Shown here piece after piece: positions 22,001-34,110 of a stretch of 64,000 nucleotides of DNA. How positions within the stretch are numbered: the stretch's first letter is position 1; each line of letters opens with the position of its first letter. The notes below the pieces were generated by a model that worked only from the letters and a program-made list of their open reading frames with translations, had not been told where the DNA came from and did no database searches. Both the position numbers and the translations under genes were made by a program. Source of the stretch: Pomphorhynchus laevis (Eukaryota > Acanthocephala > Palaeacanthocephala > Echinorhynchida > Pomphorhynchidae); NCBI GenBank assembly GCA_012934845.2, contig WNNJ02003240.1, positions 186,001 through 250,000 on the forward strand. Reading direction: 5' to 3'.

Positions 22001-25000
22001 GAGAAGGAAATCATTCAAACGACAATGGTTTTGCGGCCCTTGAAATAATTCAAGAGCCGCAAAACTAGTGATTAAAATGTCTAATAGCTGATTCTATCAA
22101 ATTTAGATATCAAAAATCGAAAAACCGATTGTATCTTAAGATCAATAGCATGAAACAATACATTGTATAATATATTGACCGTTAAATAATATTGTTTATA
22201 TTGGTCATTAATTCATTTCAATTTATTGTCTGTAATATAACAAATGTTTTAAAAATAAATATAATTTTGTATAAAATATATGATAAATATAAATTTAATT
22301 ATAAATTGTAATAAATATAAATTAATTACAATTTAAATTTTGATTACAATTTTTGTTCTGCAAATTACTTAAGTTATGGTGAGTAGCATCCGCTACTGAT
22401 TCAATATCTATGTTTTTCGTTTCGATCATTTTAATGTTGGATGACAATCACTCGATTCGTCTACTGTATCGACCATTAGATTAAATGATTTCAATAAAAT
22501 TTGCAAAATATATGTCTCTCATTAAATCTAATTGTCGATAAACGCAGACAAGTCGAGTGATTGTCAGCCAACATTAAAAGTACCGAAACGAGAAACGTAG
22601 GTTTTGGATCAGTAACTGATGAGGTCCGCCAATACTGAAATGTAGCGTAATGTGGCTTAAAAATATAGCATTGAAGCAGCGTACAGGATAAAAATAGTCA
22701 TAAAAATTTCAATTGTAGCTATAACTGCATATATCAACATATTAAAATGAAACGTATAATCGAGTATATTCTGACAAATACTTTTACGGAATAATTTTTA
22801 TAAATATAATAAATTTTTAATCTGTAGAAAACATAAAAACATGAAAACATATAAAAATAAAAAAATAAAAACGTACCTGATAACAAAGGTAAATATTTGA
22901 CGAGGTACTTCACGACTAATGAAGAATTTACAGTCTTCAAATAAGCATTTAAGTTTTTGCTCTGTCTGCGAATCATGCAAAATACACTCTTCAGTTAATA
23001 GCTCTTGAGTCTATTATACAAAACATTAAAGATAAAGTAAACGTTAAAGATCTTACAAGCGGATCAATTTCATTTATTGCCCGATCTGGTTGTTGATCTG
23101 GCTTGATAGTAAGGCTACAAAGCATCTATTGAGTAAAATAGTTAATAGATTACGAAACATTTTTATACAAGTACCTCTTCGTAGTATTCCGTATCATTCG
23201 CTAAGCTTCGAGTGCCAACTGTTGCAGAATAGTTTAACTACATATAGGATGAAAATAGAAAAAAATACGAATAGTAATTTAAAAACGTTAAAAAACAAAA
23301 ATTGATAAAATGCAAAAAGTCGATAGCTAAAATGATTGTAACGGTAATTATCATTTTAGTATAAGTCATTATTTAAAGTACTTCACGAGTTTGCAATTTC
23401 TACAGAAGTGCTAATGTTTGTTGGGCAAACCTGTACCCCATATTACACTGTGTTCACTTATCACGTATTCAGATTTCTAGAGAAATTGACTGTGACTGCC
23501 CCCGTCTCAAGACATAGCACCGCGAGTCGTAATTGTGCAAACCATCTCGTCCCTCTATAAATGATGAGATATTCGGCCTTACATGTAGTTAATAGATATA
23601 TTTTTATATATGTAAACGCAATGTATCAGTCTTAACAACTTGATAATTACATCCAGAAACTTTAAAACATTGCTATAAAAACAATTATACACAAACAATT
23701 ACAATTTTGAAACATTTCCAACAACATAATTGTCCCGGACTTGATAATCAACCTCGATAATCATCATTAATAATCAGTCTCGATAATCAGTCTTGATAAT
23801 CATCATTAACAATCAGCCTTGATAGTTAGCTTTGATAATCAGCTTCGATAACCAGCCTCGTAAATCATCATCAATCAACATTGTTGAAGGCGAACAGAAT
23901 TTTTAGTAAGTGGGGGAGGGGCGGTGATGGCAATTTATAAGAAAAATGAGTATGTTAGAATTACTGTAGCGTTACTCTTCTTAGCTTATCTGATATACTA
24001 TTTGTTTGAATTCGTGAATTAAGGATACTATATAATTAAGGTATAATTGCAAGAGTAACAATGTGGCTTTAATGCATAATATGGATCTACGTGTAAAAAT
24101 CTTACAACTTTTATTAATAATGATAACACCGACGTCTATCTAGAATTGCAAATATATTAATACATTATACGTTTCAAAAGACGATCTTTGTAAACCTATT
24201 CAATTTGTTGTAATGCTTTAAAAGAACGTGCATAATTGTCGGACAATCGTAATTTTTAACGTTGACAAAGAACGATTATATCACTGCTCTCTTGAGGCTT
24301 ATGAATTCCAATTTATAAAAATTTTAAAATTACGGCGATATTATTATTGGTCATTTGCCATATTAAGCTTTAAACCATCATATTTAGTGGGAACTATTTC
24401 GTATAAGAATTTAAATTATTTAAATTTAGAAAACAGATAAAGAATACATTCACACATATTTTTCGCAGTCAAACCCCAAAAGACAATATAATCAAACGCC
24501 AAAAGACAATATAATCAAACGCCAAAAGACAATATAATCAAACCCCAAAAGACAATATAATCAAACCCCAAAAGACAACATAAAGTACAATGAAACACGC
24601 AATTCTCCATTAAATGAAAGTGCATATGAAATCATTTACAATTCAATAAAACGATAATTTAAAATTAAATTTGAACATTTTAAATTATAAAAATTATAAT
24701 TAGAATCATATTCTCTGGATGCGAACAGAACAGTAAATAATATCACACAATGTATTTTCTGTAGTAGAAACTTTGCAATTTAAAAACAATTTAGATACCT
24801 TAGGAGGATAGATAATATTAAGGTCGGCATACAATTTGAAATTCACGAATCCGAGCATTTGGACGTAAAAGTCGAGGAAGGTGCGCATTATTTTAGCGTC
24901 AATATTATCGGAAGGCTATTAAAATGTACACTAAATTGCCATGAAAAATAAAAACAACAAATACTTGGTGACAAAGCTGGTGAGGCATTATCCAGGTAAC

Positions 25001-28000
25001 GTTTTGTCCGTACAAATTAGCTAGAAAGTAATATCCTTTGATTGAAATGAAGACTTTACGCAGTGATCGACTTATCATTACATAATGCAAAAATTCAACT
25101 AAAAATAAAGATTAGAAACAACTGCAAAGAGGACTGATAATGATTAGAAACATACAATACAGTTGCCTGCACAAGGCAATAAGATCATTTGATGTGTGCT
25201 TGTCCATTGGAAATGTTGCATAGAGTAGTACTAGACATAGGCAGTCATCAAGGTCATTTACAGCGTCAGTAAACTGTGGATACCTAAAAAAGATTTTATT
25301 AATTCCTTAAAAGATTCAAAAATTTATGCTTTAAATAGTTTGTAAACAATCGAAATTTTGAAAATCGTACGTTTACGACTTTAGTTTAAAAGCAATATAA
25401 GCAACAAACTTCAACGTAAGAACAACACACTGTGAATCCATCAAGCTTACATCAAAATATACTTTTTGTAATACAAAATATACCTTTTAAAATATTATCA
25501 TATAATATTTAAATACCAATATTTTAAGAACAAATCGTCTTCCTGGATTTAAAAAAATGTAAGTTGTAATTGTGTAAATGACACAATAAAACTATATAAA
25601 AATTATATAAAATTATATAAACTAACGGAAATTTGTAAATTTTAATAGGGTGTATGAGAACATTAATTATGCAAAAACATATAATAGCATTTTTGAAAAC
25701 AATAAATACTAAAGATTAACGATAACATCATTTTTCAAACATTTTCAAACTTGATTAGAGTACATATTATGTAACACATGCATGTATTTGTCATTAAGAT
25801 AAAATTTACCTCTCTTTAATAATGTGATCAAATCTAACTGGTTTAATATTGTCTTTAACTCGTTCCGCTTTAAGCCAATCTCTTCTTTTCTTAGCATGTT
25901 TCAGTTTCCTAGCAAATATCTGCAAAGCAAACAAGAAACAAAAACTTATAAATTGAAACGCTAAACAAATTTTGATAATCAAATTTTCAAATAAGCAATT
26001 AAACAATTTAAAGCAAAATATTTAGAATCGTTTAGAAAGATGTATCATAGTTACATGTAATATATTCATATATAATGCATATATAATATACATACTATAT
26101 AAAATATAATTATATATAAAAATATTCATACTCAATAATTGTAGATTGTCTCTTGCTGGATGATTTATATTAATATAAAATGGTTTATTTAATTTCGCAT
26201 AACTAATTCAACCTATTTCAATAAAAATATAAAATAAAAATATCCTGAATAAATGAAAAATGTCCAAATAAAAATATCTCGTACAATTTATTTCAGTAAG
26301 AAACATTACGATCTTTCGAGAATTCAAAATTTATATTGAATTTTATTAAAACACATTTTAATACTTTATTAAAATATTAATAAAGTATTAATACAAAATA
26401 TAATATTTAGTATACTACATTTAGTATATTAAATACGAAAATATTGAATAAAATACTCTATTGATCTATTCAATAAAGTACCATGTACATACACAAAGTT
26501 GGTGAGCTTTACATTTAGCAAGAATAAATTTCATTTCATTTTTAAAGTAAAACACATTTTATTTTTTGATAATTTATAAGGCTTAGTACTGTCGAAGTTG
26601 TGTAGCTTAAGGGCCACACTGATTAGACCACTCTGTAGTGATGAATAGACTAAGGGGGTTAGGCGTCTGTGGTAGGCGATTTCGGGTTAAGATTCCCGAC
26701 AAAGTTTGTAAAAAAGCCCGTTTACACTTTAATGTTTGTGTCAATTATAAAAGTTGTTTTTAAATTCTTTCTTTTTAATAGAGCGTCACCGATATTTCTC
26801 TCATAATTTAAAAAATGGTAATGGGCTAAAATTTCAACCCGTTAATAACTTATAATTAAAAAATATATAATCAAATAATTATAATTAGTTATAAATGATA
26901 GATAAGTTTTTTATAATAAATATTAAGTTCAAATTTAAAATTTAAAATACAGGTAAGTTTTATGAATTTACTAATAAATAACATGCGTTGTATCATAATA
27001 AGGATTAGAGGTAATCATTATCAACTGCTATGCTATCAGGTTTCGGCCCGTATTTATCGACACAACCTAGCGATAATAATTATAAGTATATAATTATATA
27101 AGATTAGAATTTTTAAAAGCAATAAAAAACTATCATATTAGCAATTACCAGACCGGCAAAAAAGTCAACACCTGAAAACAAATGATTGTTTTTAAAATAT
27201 CAAATATGAAAATTCGAGCTTTAGATGCAAAACTAATTTATGTAGAGTTGATTATTATTTATTATTTATTAGTTTATTATTTGTTTATTATCAGCAAATA
27301 ATAAACTAAATTATTAGGAAATAAATCTTATTGCTAGTTTTTGGTGATAGCTTCGATTGTTACTCATAAGCAATCGAAACATTTTTTAAATCTTTTAAAT
27401 TTTTCAAAAAATATGCATTTAAAAACCAAATATTACCTTTAATTCTCTAAATTTTTGCATCACTGGCTCTTGAGAAAGAAGCTTTATATCCTTTGCGAAA
27501 TAGAAAGTTTTAACAGCCTTTACTCCTTTGTTTGCCTTTTTTTGATCTTTAGGCTCTACTGGATAAATCCCCTTCAAGATACAAAGGCGGCTAAACAAAT
27601 AATTTTATCAGTTTAGCGTAGACATTTACAATAACTTGCTTAAATTCACGAGTTTTTGTTTGAAAGAGCAATGATATTTTACGATAAAAAGTATATGATA
27701 GCTTAAAATAAGTGTACGCAATTTAATCCAAAGCCCAACGTAATCCAAATAACAATTTAGCTACAAAAGTGTCACCTTTGATTAAACATTAAATGAAAAA
27801 GCAATAAATATAGATTTCGCTCATTTTACTTGAATGTATCCGGAAGAATTCAAACATTTTCGGTATAATATCTGTATAATAATTTTACACGTTGAAGTAT
27901 AGCTGTAAAATTCATTAATTTTTAATTGATTTAATTTTACTATAAATTGTGAACAGCATGTATGCTATTAAATTTATTAAATAAAATATAGATATTGAAT

Positions 28001-29782
28001 GTATATTCAAAAGCTATATGAGAAAAATATCAATAGTAAGGGGTCATCGAAATCAAAGTAGTAAACAGAGCAAATTTAAGAGTAATTTTTAGGATTTTAG
28101 ATTAGGATCAACAAACACAAATGTATTTTAATGTTTCACTAGCTACTTCTAAACAGAATCTGATTGTGCTTTATGTTTGACAAAGCACGCAAAGTATGTT
28201 TTATTTTTCTGATGCTTGTATTTGTTGATCTGCTCCAAAATTTCAAATTTAAAAAATGAAAAAATCAGATATTTATAAAATACGATACAAATTTAGCCAA
28301 TCAGATTCTAAAGTGTATCAGTAAATAACAAACTGGAATAAAAGGAACAGTCTCGTTGCTTCGAACGAAACTCTAAAAATAATTTATTTGTTACTTGCTA
28401 CTATTTAAACCACTAAACATTTTAAAATTTAGATAAATTTGTTAAACATACAAAAAAAACTCAAAACGAACACTTGTCAGTAAAAAGCCTTAAAACATTT
28501 ACCGAAAGTCAGCCAAGGATAGTTGCATTCGTCTAAGAGCGCGGTTTCTTGAAATGTAACATGTCGCTTGTCCGCAAGTATACTAAAAGTTATATAAAAA
28601 TGTAAAATTAAGACAGCATATTTTTAAGTTGTTTACTACAAATGATTTTATGAAAAAATACATAAATAAAAAGATATAAAGAAACAAATAATTAATAAGA
28701 TAGGCCTTCTTCTTATCCACGTGAAGGATATTAAACAAATTCATTATGGTGTGAATACAAAAACCCACATGAAACAATTTTAATTATAAATGACCTAGAA
28801 TATGTTCATACAAATAACCAAAAGTAAAATATGCAACTTGCATATGTTCTTCCAGACCTTCGAAGAGTAGCAGCAACCATTGTCGCCACTGGTTTTGGTT
28901 TTCCAGCGATACAGCTCTGAATGTGAAGTTATATTTGATTTTATATTTAAAAAATATTTTTATAAAGTCTTTATAATAAATGCTCTCTTTACTATGTGCA
29001 ATAGACCAAACATAAGCGAGCAAAGTCGTACAGCGTGTTTTATTCAAATGCTTTGTATATGCTTCGATTTAAAATTAGTTTCGATTTAGATGCCGTTTTG
29101 AATTATGACATGTTAAAATTATCACAACTATATAAGCATAGCATTAAGTACGAGATGTATTACATAAAAATTGTACTTGTGACAAGGCTCAGCAATTGCA
29201 GTATGTATAAATATAATGATCATCCATTAAACAAAAGATGAAATCGAAATGAAAAAGGGATTTTTTTAGAATATTTTAGATATTTAAGCAGAAAAAGTTT
29301 GTGTAAGTAACGATAATTCTGGAGTTATCGAAATATCGGATTGAAAAAGTGTTAAGCAATTTATTTATTCCAATAACTTAATTAAGCAAGTAGAAAATAG
29401 TAATGACGTCATTTAAATCAATAGCTTAGAATCGCTTCGAATCTTGTAATTTCCCTTAAATATACCACTCGTAATTGTTAATTTAAAACCTATGGATTCG
29501 ATTAATGCGGTCTTCAAAGTCTAAGATTAAAGTATTACTTTAGATTATTATTTTATGTTTAATTTTGTTAAGCTTTATTAAAAAAATAGATATTTGCCAA
29601 ACAAATAAATTGATTGTAATAAATCTGCTAGTTTAATTATAAAAGCATATCACGGTATAAAATTAAATGCGAAAATAAGAAGAATAAAAGCAAAAAATAA
29701 TAAATTAAACTAAATTAATCTATTTAATATTGTAAAGAATCAAAAATATCTAAGATCTTACCTTCTTTTTCATCTTCCCCAT
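19044..29782 (-). CDS. PES: Pescadillo homologue, 14 exons
   Basis: Nucleolar ribosome-biogenesis factor of the PeBoW complex (with BOP1 and WDR12), needed for 60S subunit maturation. Exons: 29782-29762, 28582-28503, 27590-27437, 25919-25810, 25283-25156, 25098-24965, 24915-24799, 23237-23175, 23101-23057, 23010-22877, 21834-21709, 21660-21584, 21539-21475, 19187-19044. All introns are GT-AG and all phases agree, giving 465 codons plus stop. Landmarks: [17 protein letters not shown] and [14 protein letters not shown] (residues ~20-60), [10 protein letters not shown] (~115-123), [13 protein letters not shown] (~175), LGFVNFKLY (~230), [13 protein letters not shown] (~316), then a BRCT domain (~320-405) with [19 protein letters not shown] and [11 protein letters not shown]. 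The acidic region after BRCT is almost absent and the C-terminal tail is short (human PES1 is ~588 residues). Exon 9's acceptor is weak. The last exon might instead splice at gag|gttaat. Confidence 0.9.
19190..21470. other. PES last intron, AT-rich
   Basis: About 2.3 kb between exon 14 and exon 13, without an ORF or repeat that I can support. An additional short acidic exon could be hidden here, but the flanking phases already join correctly. Confidence 0.5.
22383..22630. mobile_element. Inverted-repeat (foldback/MITE-like) element in PES intron 10
   Basis: The left arm (tctatgtttttcgtttcgat, then gatgacaatcactcgattcg) and the right arm read in reverse complement (cctacgtttctcgtttcggt, then gctgacaatcactcgacttg) match over ~110 bp at about 80%. 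A short central region separates the arms. No ORF. Confidence 0.75.
23749..23880. repeat. Imperfect 12-bp-type repeat (ttgataatcagc)
   Basis: About ten diverged copies of c(t)cgataatcag / cttgataatcat lie in PES intron 7. Confidence 0.7.
24471..24590. repeat. 23-bp minisatellite, five copies
   Basis: Unit cgccaaaagacaatataatc plus aaa, with c/g variation at one position, in PES intron 7. Confidence 0.9.
28858..28916 (-). other. Possible stray exon resembling the end of a PH domain
   Basis: Inside PES intron 1 on the minus strand, acceptor aacttcacattcag is followed by [19 protein letters not shown] and a donor-like aag|gtctgg. The S-x-x-N-x-x-Q-W-x-x-x-L pattern resembles the final helix of a PH domain. 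It is too short to assign. Confidence 0.2.
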
Positions 29783-29789
29783 TTTTTAT

Positions 29790-30470
29790 TATCTATAATC
29801 AATATGCAGTGAAACAATTTGAATCATTTCAATTAAACATCAAACCAAGGAACTGCAAAACTTTTAATGACCATTTTTATGTAAAATTACAGTAGTCCTT
29901 TCACATTAATGTTTTTATATCAAGGATGCTTCAAGATTTAAGAAAATTATAAAATTGTTTCCGTGTTAAACATTCGAATTCAGCACCTAGAGGAAGACTT
30001 TCAGGAACTGTAAGGATAAAATACTATATAATAATCTATGCAGTACCCTTTTAGGCACAACATAATTTATATGTGCCACCACATGCATCTTATATCTTCA
30101 TTGCTGATATTTGTCACGAAAAATATTTAATTCTTAATTAAATTGTTTTTCTGTCAAAATTTTAAAATTGTATCATATTAATGATTTTTATCCAAACAAT
30201 CATTGATATGGCAAAGAATAAATTAGAACGTGGATAGTTAAAATATTCTTAAATTCACACTGTTTCATTTGAAAACAATAATTTATTATGATAGTTTAAT
30301 TATTCATATATAATGTTTTGTTGTTACGAATTATCAAATCATTTTATTTTTTATAAAATAATAGTTTGTTAATGTATTCTGTTAATTTGTTAAAGGGATT
30401 TTTTTAATTCGTATCAAATATCTTCACGTATATTCAGCTAATAAAATAAAACCTTGGCTGGAAAGTGTTT
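29790..30470. other. PES upstream region, AT-rich
   Basis: Likely holds the PES promoter. I see no convincing core promoter element or ORF. Confidence 0.3.
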
Positions 30471-30479
30471 AATGGTCAC

Positions 30480-32420
30480 CAGTCTTACTCGATATTTTAT
30501 TATTATAACAAACAGCAGCAAAGGAGCTACAAGCTCGCGTCGCTTACAAAACATTATAAGAAAAGCCTCAACAAATAAAGAATTCGATCAAAAAGAAGTC
30601 GCAAATTCTTTCTCTCGGATTCGATGAGTTTCTTGATAGCATCACTAGATAATAATGATTTATTTAATGTGGCAAATGCGTGACGGCTGCACGCTTACAA
30701 GTCCACTAACAACGAAAACACAGCAGAAGTCACACTGGTTTATTAATAAATAGTTTAAATTTGGCGTTTGAAGCACTTAATTGATTTTGATTGGCAGATA
30801 TGAATGGGCAGATGATTCCACTAGATAAGAGCAGCCACAACAAAGGAGCGGAAGCCAAAAGAGGTAGAGTAGTTTGGGACATGTAAAAGAAGGAAATTAC
30901 AGAAACGCAAGGAACAATAAGGAGGACGAGAATTGTCGAGAAAAGGAAGGTTGATAAATGAAGGGGTATGAGAAGTTATAAGGCGGAAAGCAATGATTTA
31001 AAGACGAATTTGAACAAAATAATAAATGGTAGGCAAATCAAGGGAAGCAAGATGGTGGGATGTATGATCAAAGCGACGAAGACGGAGGAGAACTCGGACG
31101 GCTGCTTAGATATACTAAGAGAGATATTGAGGCACTTTGGTGCATTCCACTTATTAATTAGCCTGGTTACAAATCGATGGTGAACAGAAATTTTTGAAGT
31201 AGGCTTTATAAATTTCCACACATGCCCACGAGTTTCTCTTCTATCATTCACGGATAGTAAGCTGGAGAGACCCCCACAGCCATCGAAAACAATTTTGAAT
31301 GCAGATGATAAATCAATGGCCGATCTGCGATATTTTAAGGTGCCGAGACGTAGAGATGTCAAAAGTTCAGCAAATCTCAATTTAGAGAAATTCGGAATAA
31401 TGCGCGACCCTTTACGTAAAAGGTTCTCAATGTCACTGGATGCCTTTAAAGTTTGTGAACAAGGTAACAGGTAAAACGTATTCAAGGAAGGGTAGAATCT
31501 ATGAGCAAAATAGTAGCTTCATCAAAAGACTTAAAGGAAAAATAAAATGAATTGGAGTTGTAGGATTATTAACAGCTTGCCATGTGACAACAAGATCCTT
31601 CACTCTTCGTTTAAGAGACACTGGCTTCATATTTAATAGTGATAAGCGTCATGGTAGTGGAGGTCCCGTAAACCTGAAACACATTTGGCTGCTTTTCTGA
31701 GCACTCTCTCAAAGAGTGAGAGAGTGCTTGCCTCTCAAAGTAACTATAAAAGAAGATCTGAAGATCTTCCTTTATAGTTACTGGTGAAGACACTTAAGAG
31801 CAATACATTATGTTTTCAACATGAGCGTTGAATAGGAATGAAATGTTTTCTACTGTGAGACGGAAAAAAATTTCTGATAACATCGAATATTCTCAAAGTC
31901 TTGGAACAAATCGCATCAATATTCATTTTCGTTTTCAAGTTGTTTGAAAGAATTATTCCCAAATCATTGATGTGGTCAACAAGAGGTAAAAGGACAGAAC
32001 CGATGAAATAGCGAGGATCGCCGAATTTATGGCCAATGTGCATTGATGTACATTTAGTTATGCTCAATCAAATTTTATTGTCTCGTGCCCGCTAGAAAGA
32101 GTATCCAAATTCGCTTAAAGAAGGAATCTTGCGGTTGAGATTTGATTTCACACCATAATTTAATATCATCGGCATACAAAAGAGAATGTGACTTAAGAAT
32201 GCCCGGTAGATCATTTATAAAGACGTGGAAAAGCAACAGGCCAAGAACAGAACCTTGCGGTACCACCTAGGAAAACCGCGCCCAATCAGAAAGTGAATCT
32301 CCTACACGGAATGCAGATTTTCTATTCAAAAGATAAGTTGAGATCCAGGACACGATGTGAGGGTCAAATCCATAATCGGTAAATTTTCGCAACAGTATGC
32401 TATGTATTATTGCAATATGC
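30480..32420 (-). pseudogene. CR1/Jockey-like LINE, 3' part, minus strand
   Basis: Going downstream on the minus strand: [20 protein letters not shown] and [10 protein letters not shown] (RT motifs, 32266-32075), the post-catalytic block SITKCTSMHIGHK and DLGIILSNNLKTKMN (32067-31816), then a C-terminal domain LLRKGSRIIPNFSKLRF...LINKWNAPKCLNISLSI (31485-31000). Frames change several times and templated hairpins interrupt the sequence at 31701-31782. At 30840-31100 a second family fragment is embedded, the same as at 48840-49120. Confidence 0.8.
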
Positions 32421-32439
32421 TTTGTTATATTACGCTATT

Positions 32440-32830
32440 CGAAAAAAGATTTATTTTAACGTGGCAAATGCGTGCCAGCGCACGCTTTCATGACCACAAC
32501 AAAACAAAAATGTAAACCATGTGTCGATAAGGTGTGACGGAGGATGTGTTTGAATGTGATAAAGGAGGGAGCGCGGCGGACGTCGAGAGGGAGTTGATTC
32601 CGGGCGAGTGAGGCGACGACGAGGAAGGATCGGAGACCGTAGTTGTTGGAGTAATTGGGAACGTGGAGTAAGAGGGAATTACGGGAACGCAGCGATAGCG
32701 AGGTGGGGCGGATGTCGTCTAAGAAAGTAAGGTTGATAAACGACGGGGAACTAACAGCGATGAGACGAAAAGTCTTAGAAGGCGGAGTTTGATGCGGATG
32801 TGGATTTTAGAAGTTGGGCACGTGTTGAAT
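32440..32830 (-). pseudogene. LINE 3'-terminal fragment
   Basis: Minus-strand reading gives LSLRSRNSLLLHVPNYSNNY and LRSFLVVASLARNQLPLDV, the usual C-terminal block of CR1/Jockey-type ORF2, before a shared 3' end (aacgtggcaaatg...aaaacaaaaatgtaaa). The same 3' end appears at about 30660 and at 49860-49930. Confidence 0.7.
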
Positions 32831-32839
32831 TTGCTTAAT

Positions 32840-33400
32840 TTATTTGGGAGTGTTATTTGCTAGTGTATAAAAGAAATTCTATTTGTTCGGCAAGATGAGC
32901 ACCAGTCTATCTCGAGTGTCATTTGTTGTGCTTTCAATTACTGCCTACAGGAGGCACTGCAGCAATAGAACAGCACCATGTACACATTATACCTCTCACC
33001 GGGATCTAATTGCAGTGTCTGATCGGTGAGATATGGCAAAATTTCTTAAAATCTTTAAAAAATCACATTGTGAAAGAAGGGATTGCATTAGGACGCAAAC
33101 GTTGCTAGCGGCTCGCCTCCGACAGATTGGTGATCAGCGGCGTGGCAATCGTCGTTATTTTACTGCTCTGTAATCACATCGCGGGTGCAGACAACTGCCA
33201 AGTTTTGAATCCGACTAGGCTGAAAGGTGCTTGTGACGTCGTACATTGAACAGATAAAATGTCATTAGGGATGATGTTGCGATTTGAAGGAAATCCCTAG
33301 GGAGGGCTGGCAAATGTAGCGGTATTTATTTCTTCCTCGATACTGTTATTGAATAGTTAACTTTGATTCTTCGGTAACGCAAAATATCTAGGTGGGAAAC
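32840..33400. other. Unassigned, GC-richer stretch
   Basis: Contains short inverted pairs (gcctacaggaggc, ctcaccgggat...atcggtgag) at about 32945-33030, but no ORF of note. Could be a 5' flank for the open exon at 33421. Confidence 0.3.
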
Positions 33401-33420
33401 CTTGTTCGTTTCTTTCGCTT

Positions 33421-33680
33421 ATGTCAGATTTCTTAATAATTTTTCTTTCCGTGCTACTTGTTTCTGTTCAATTTGTAAACGTCATGACCACTTCATATAT
33501 ATGTGTATTTTCGTTAGTGATGATGTCGCCGAGTTTCAGTGTCGAGTTTTCGAAATCAAGAGCTATATTGGTGTTCAAGTTTTCGGAATCAAGAGCTATA
33601 TTTGCGTACAAGTTTTCGGAATCACGAGCTATATTGGTGTTCAAGTTTTCGGAATCAAGACCTATATTAATAGCTGAAAG
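33421..33680 (+). CDS. Putative first exon of a secreted repeat protein
   Basis: The ATG at 33421 opens MSDFLIIFLSVLLVSVQFVN, a textbook signal peptide. Four 11-residue repeats follow (FSESRAILVFK-type), encoded by 33-bp direct repeats at 33546-33677. The frame meets a consensus donor gctgaaag|gtgagt at 33680/33681. No downstream exon was identified, because an I/R1-like LINE begins about 160 bp further on. An overlapping frame from 33402 is also open, so the frame choice rests on the leader and donor. Confidence 0.4.
33546..33677 (+). repeat. 33-bp tandem repeat, four units
   Basis: Units start at 33546, 33579, 33612 and 33645 (gttttcggaatcaagagcta type). The period is exactly 11 codons. 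Confidence 0.95.
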
Positions 33681-33853
33681 GTGAGTTTTTGCTTTTGATA
33701 TAGTTTAGTTTAGTTTATTAATTTTTTATATTTTATTTTATTTATTTTTTATTTATTTTTGTTTGTTGTATTTGCTTTTTGTTTTTTGTTTCTATTTATT
33801 TATTCATATATATAAGTACATAAGTACAGTTGGAAGGAACTAATTGCCTTAAG

Positions 33854-34067
33854 CCAGTTGGGAAGAGAAAATCTTCTTCCCAGCTGGAGGAAAATTTAAA
33901 AAATATAGAAAAAGAATCTTCAGTGCAAAAGAGACTCTTGCCTATAAAGCAAGACTCTTTTGCACTTAAAGTAACGTAAAGAAAACCATAATCTCAACAA
34001 AAAATAAGAGAGATAGAGAGAGGGAAATAAGAAAAACTGTTCGAGGAGAAATCTTCGAACGGTTTTT
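33854..34067 (+). other. Three consecutive strong hairpins before ORF1
   Basis: Arms: 33854-33866 with 33875-33887 (13 bp, one wobble). 33922-33941 with 33949-33966 (about 18 bp, small bulge). 34032-34044 with 34055-34067 (13 bp, one wobble). They lie in the 5' region of the LINE and may structure its 5' UTR. Confidence 0.7.
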
Positions 34068-34110
34068 TAAAAGAGATAATTTCTACCGAATCTCCTTCAA
34101 AAGCTTAGCT

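Noticed and set aside
22610-22650. CTGATGAGG ... GAAA resembling a hammerhead
   Set aside because: No complementary stem II between the motifs and no stem III.
22734-22976. Minus-strand 80-codon ORF over PES exon 10
   Set aside because: A different frame from the PES exon. The hydrophobic part is intron sequence.
24228-24440. Plus-strand 70-codon ORF in PES intron 7
   Set aside because: No domain, no splice or start context, and AT-rich composition. Probably chance.
26600-26720. tRNA- or SINE-like stretch with gggttaagattcccg
   Set aside because: The B-box-like motif is imperfect and I could not fold a cloverleaf or find an anticodon arm.
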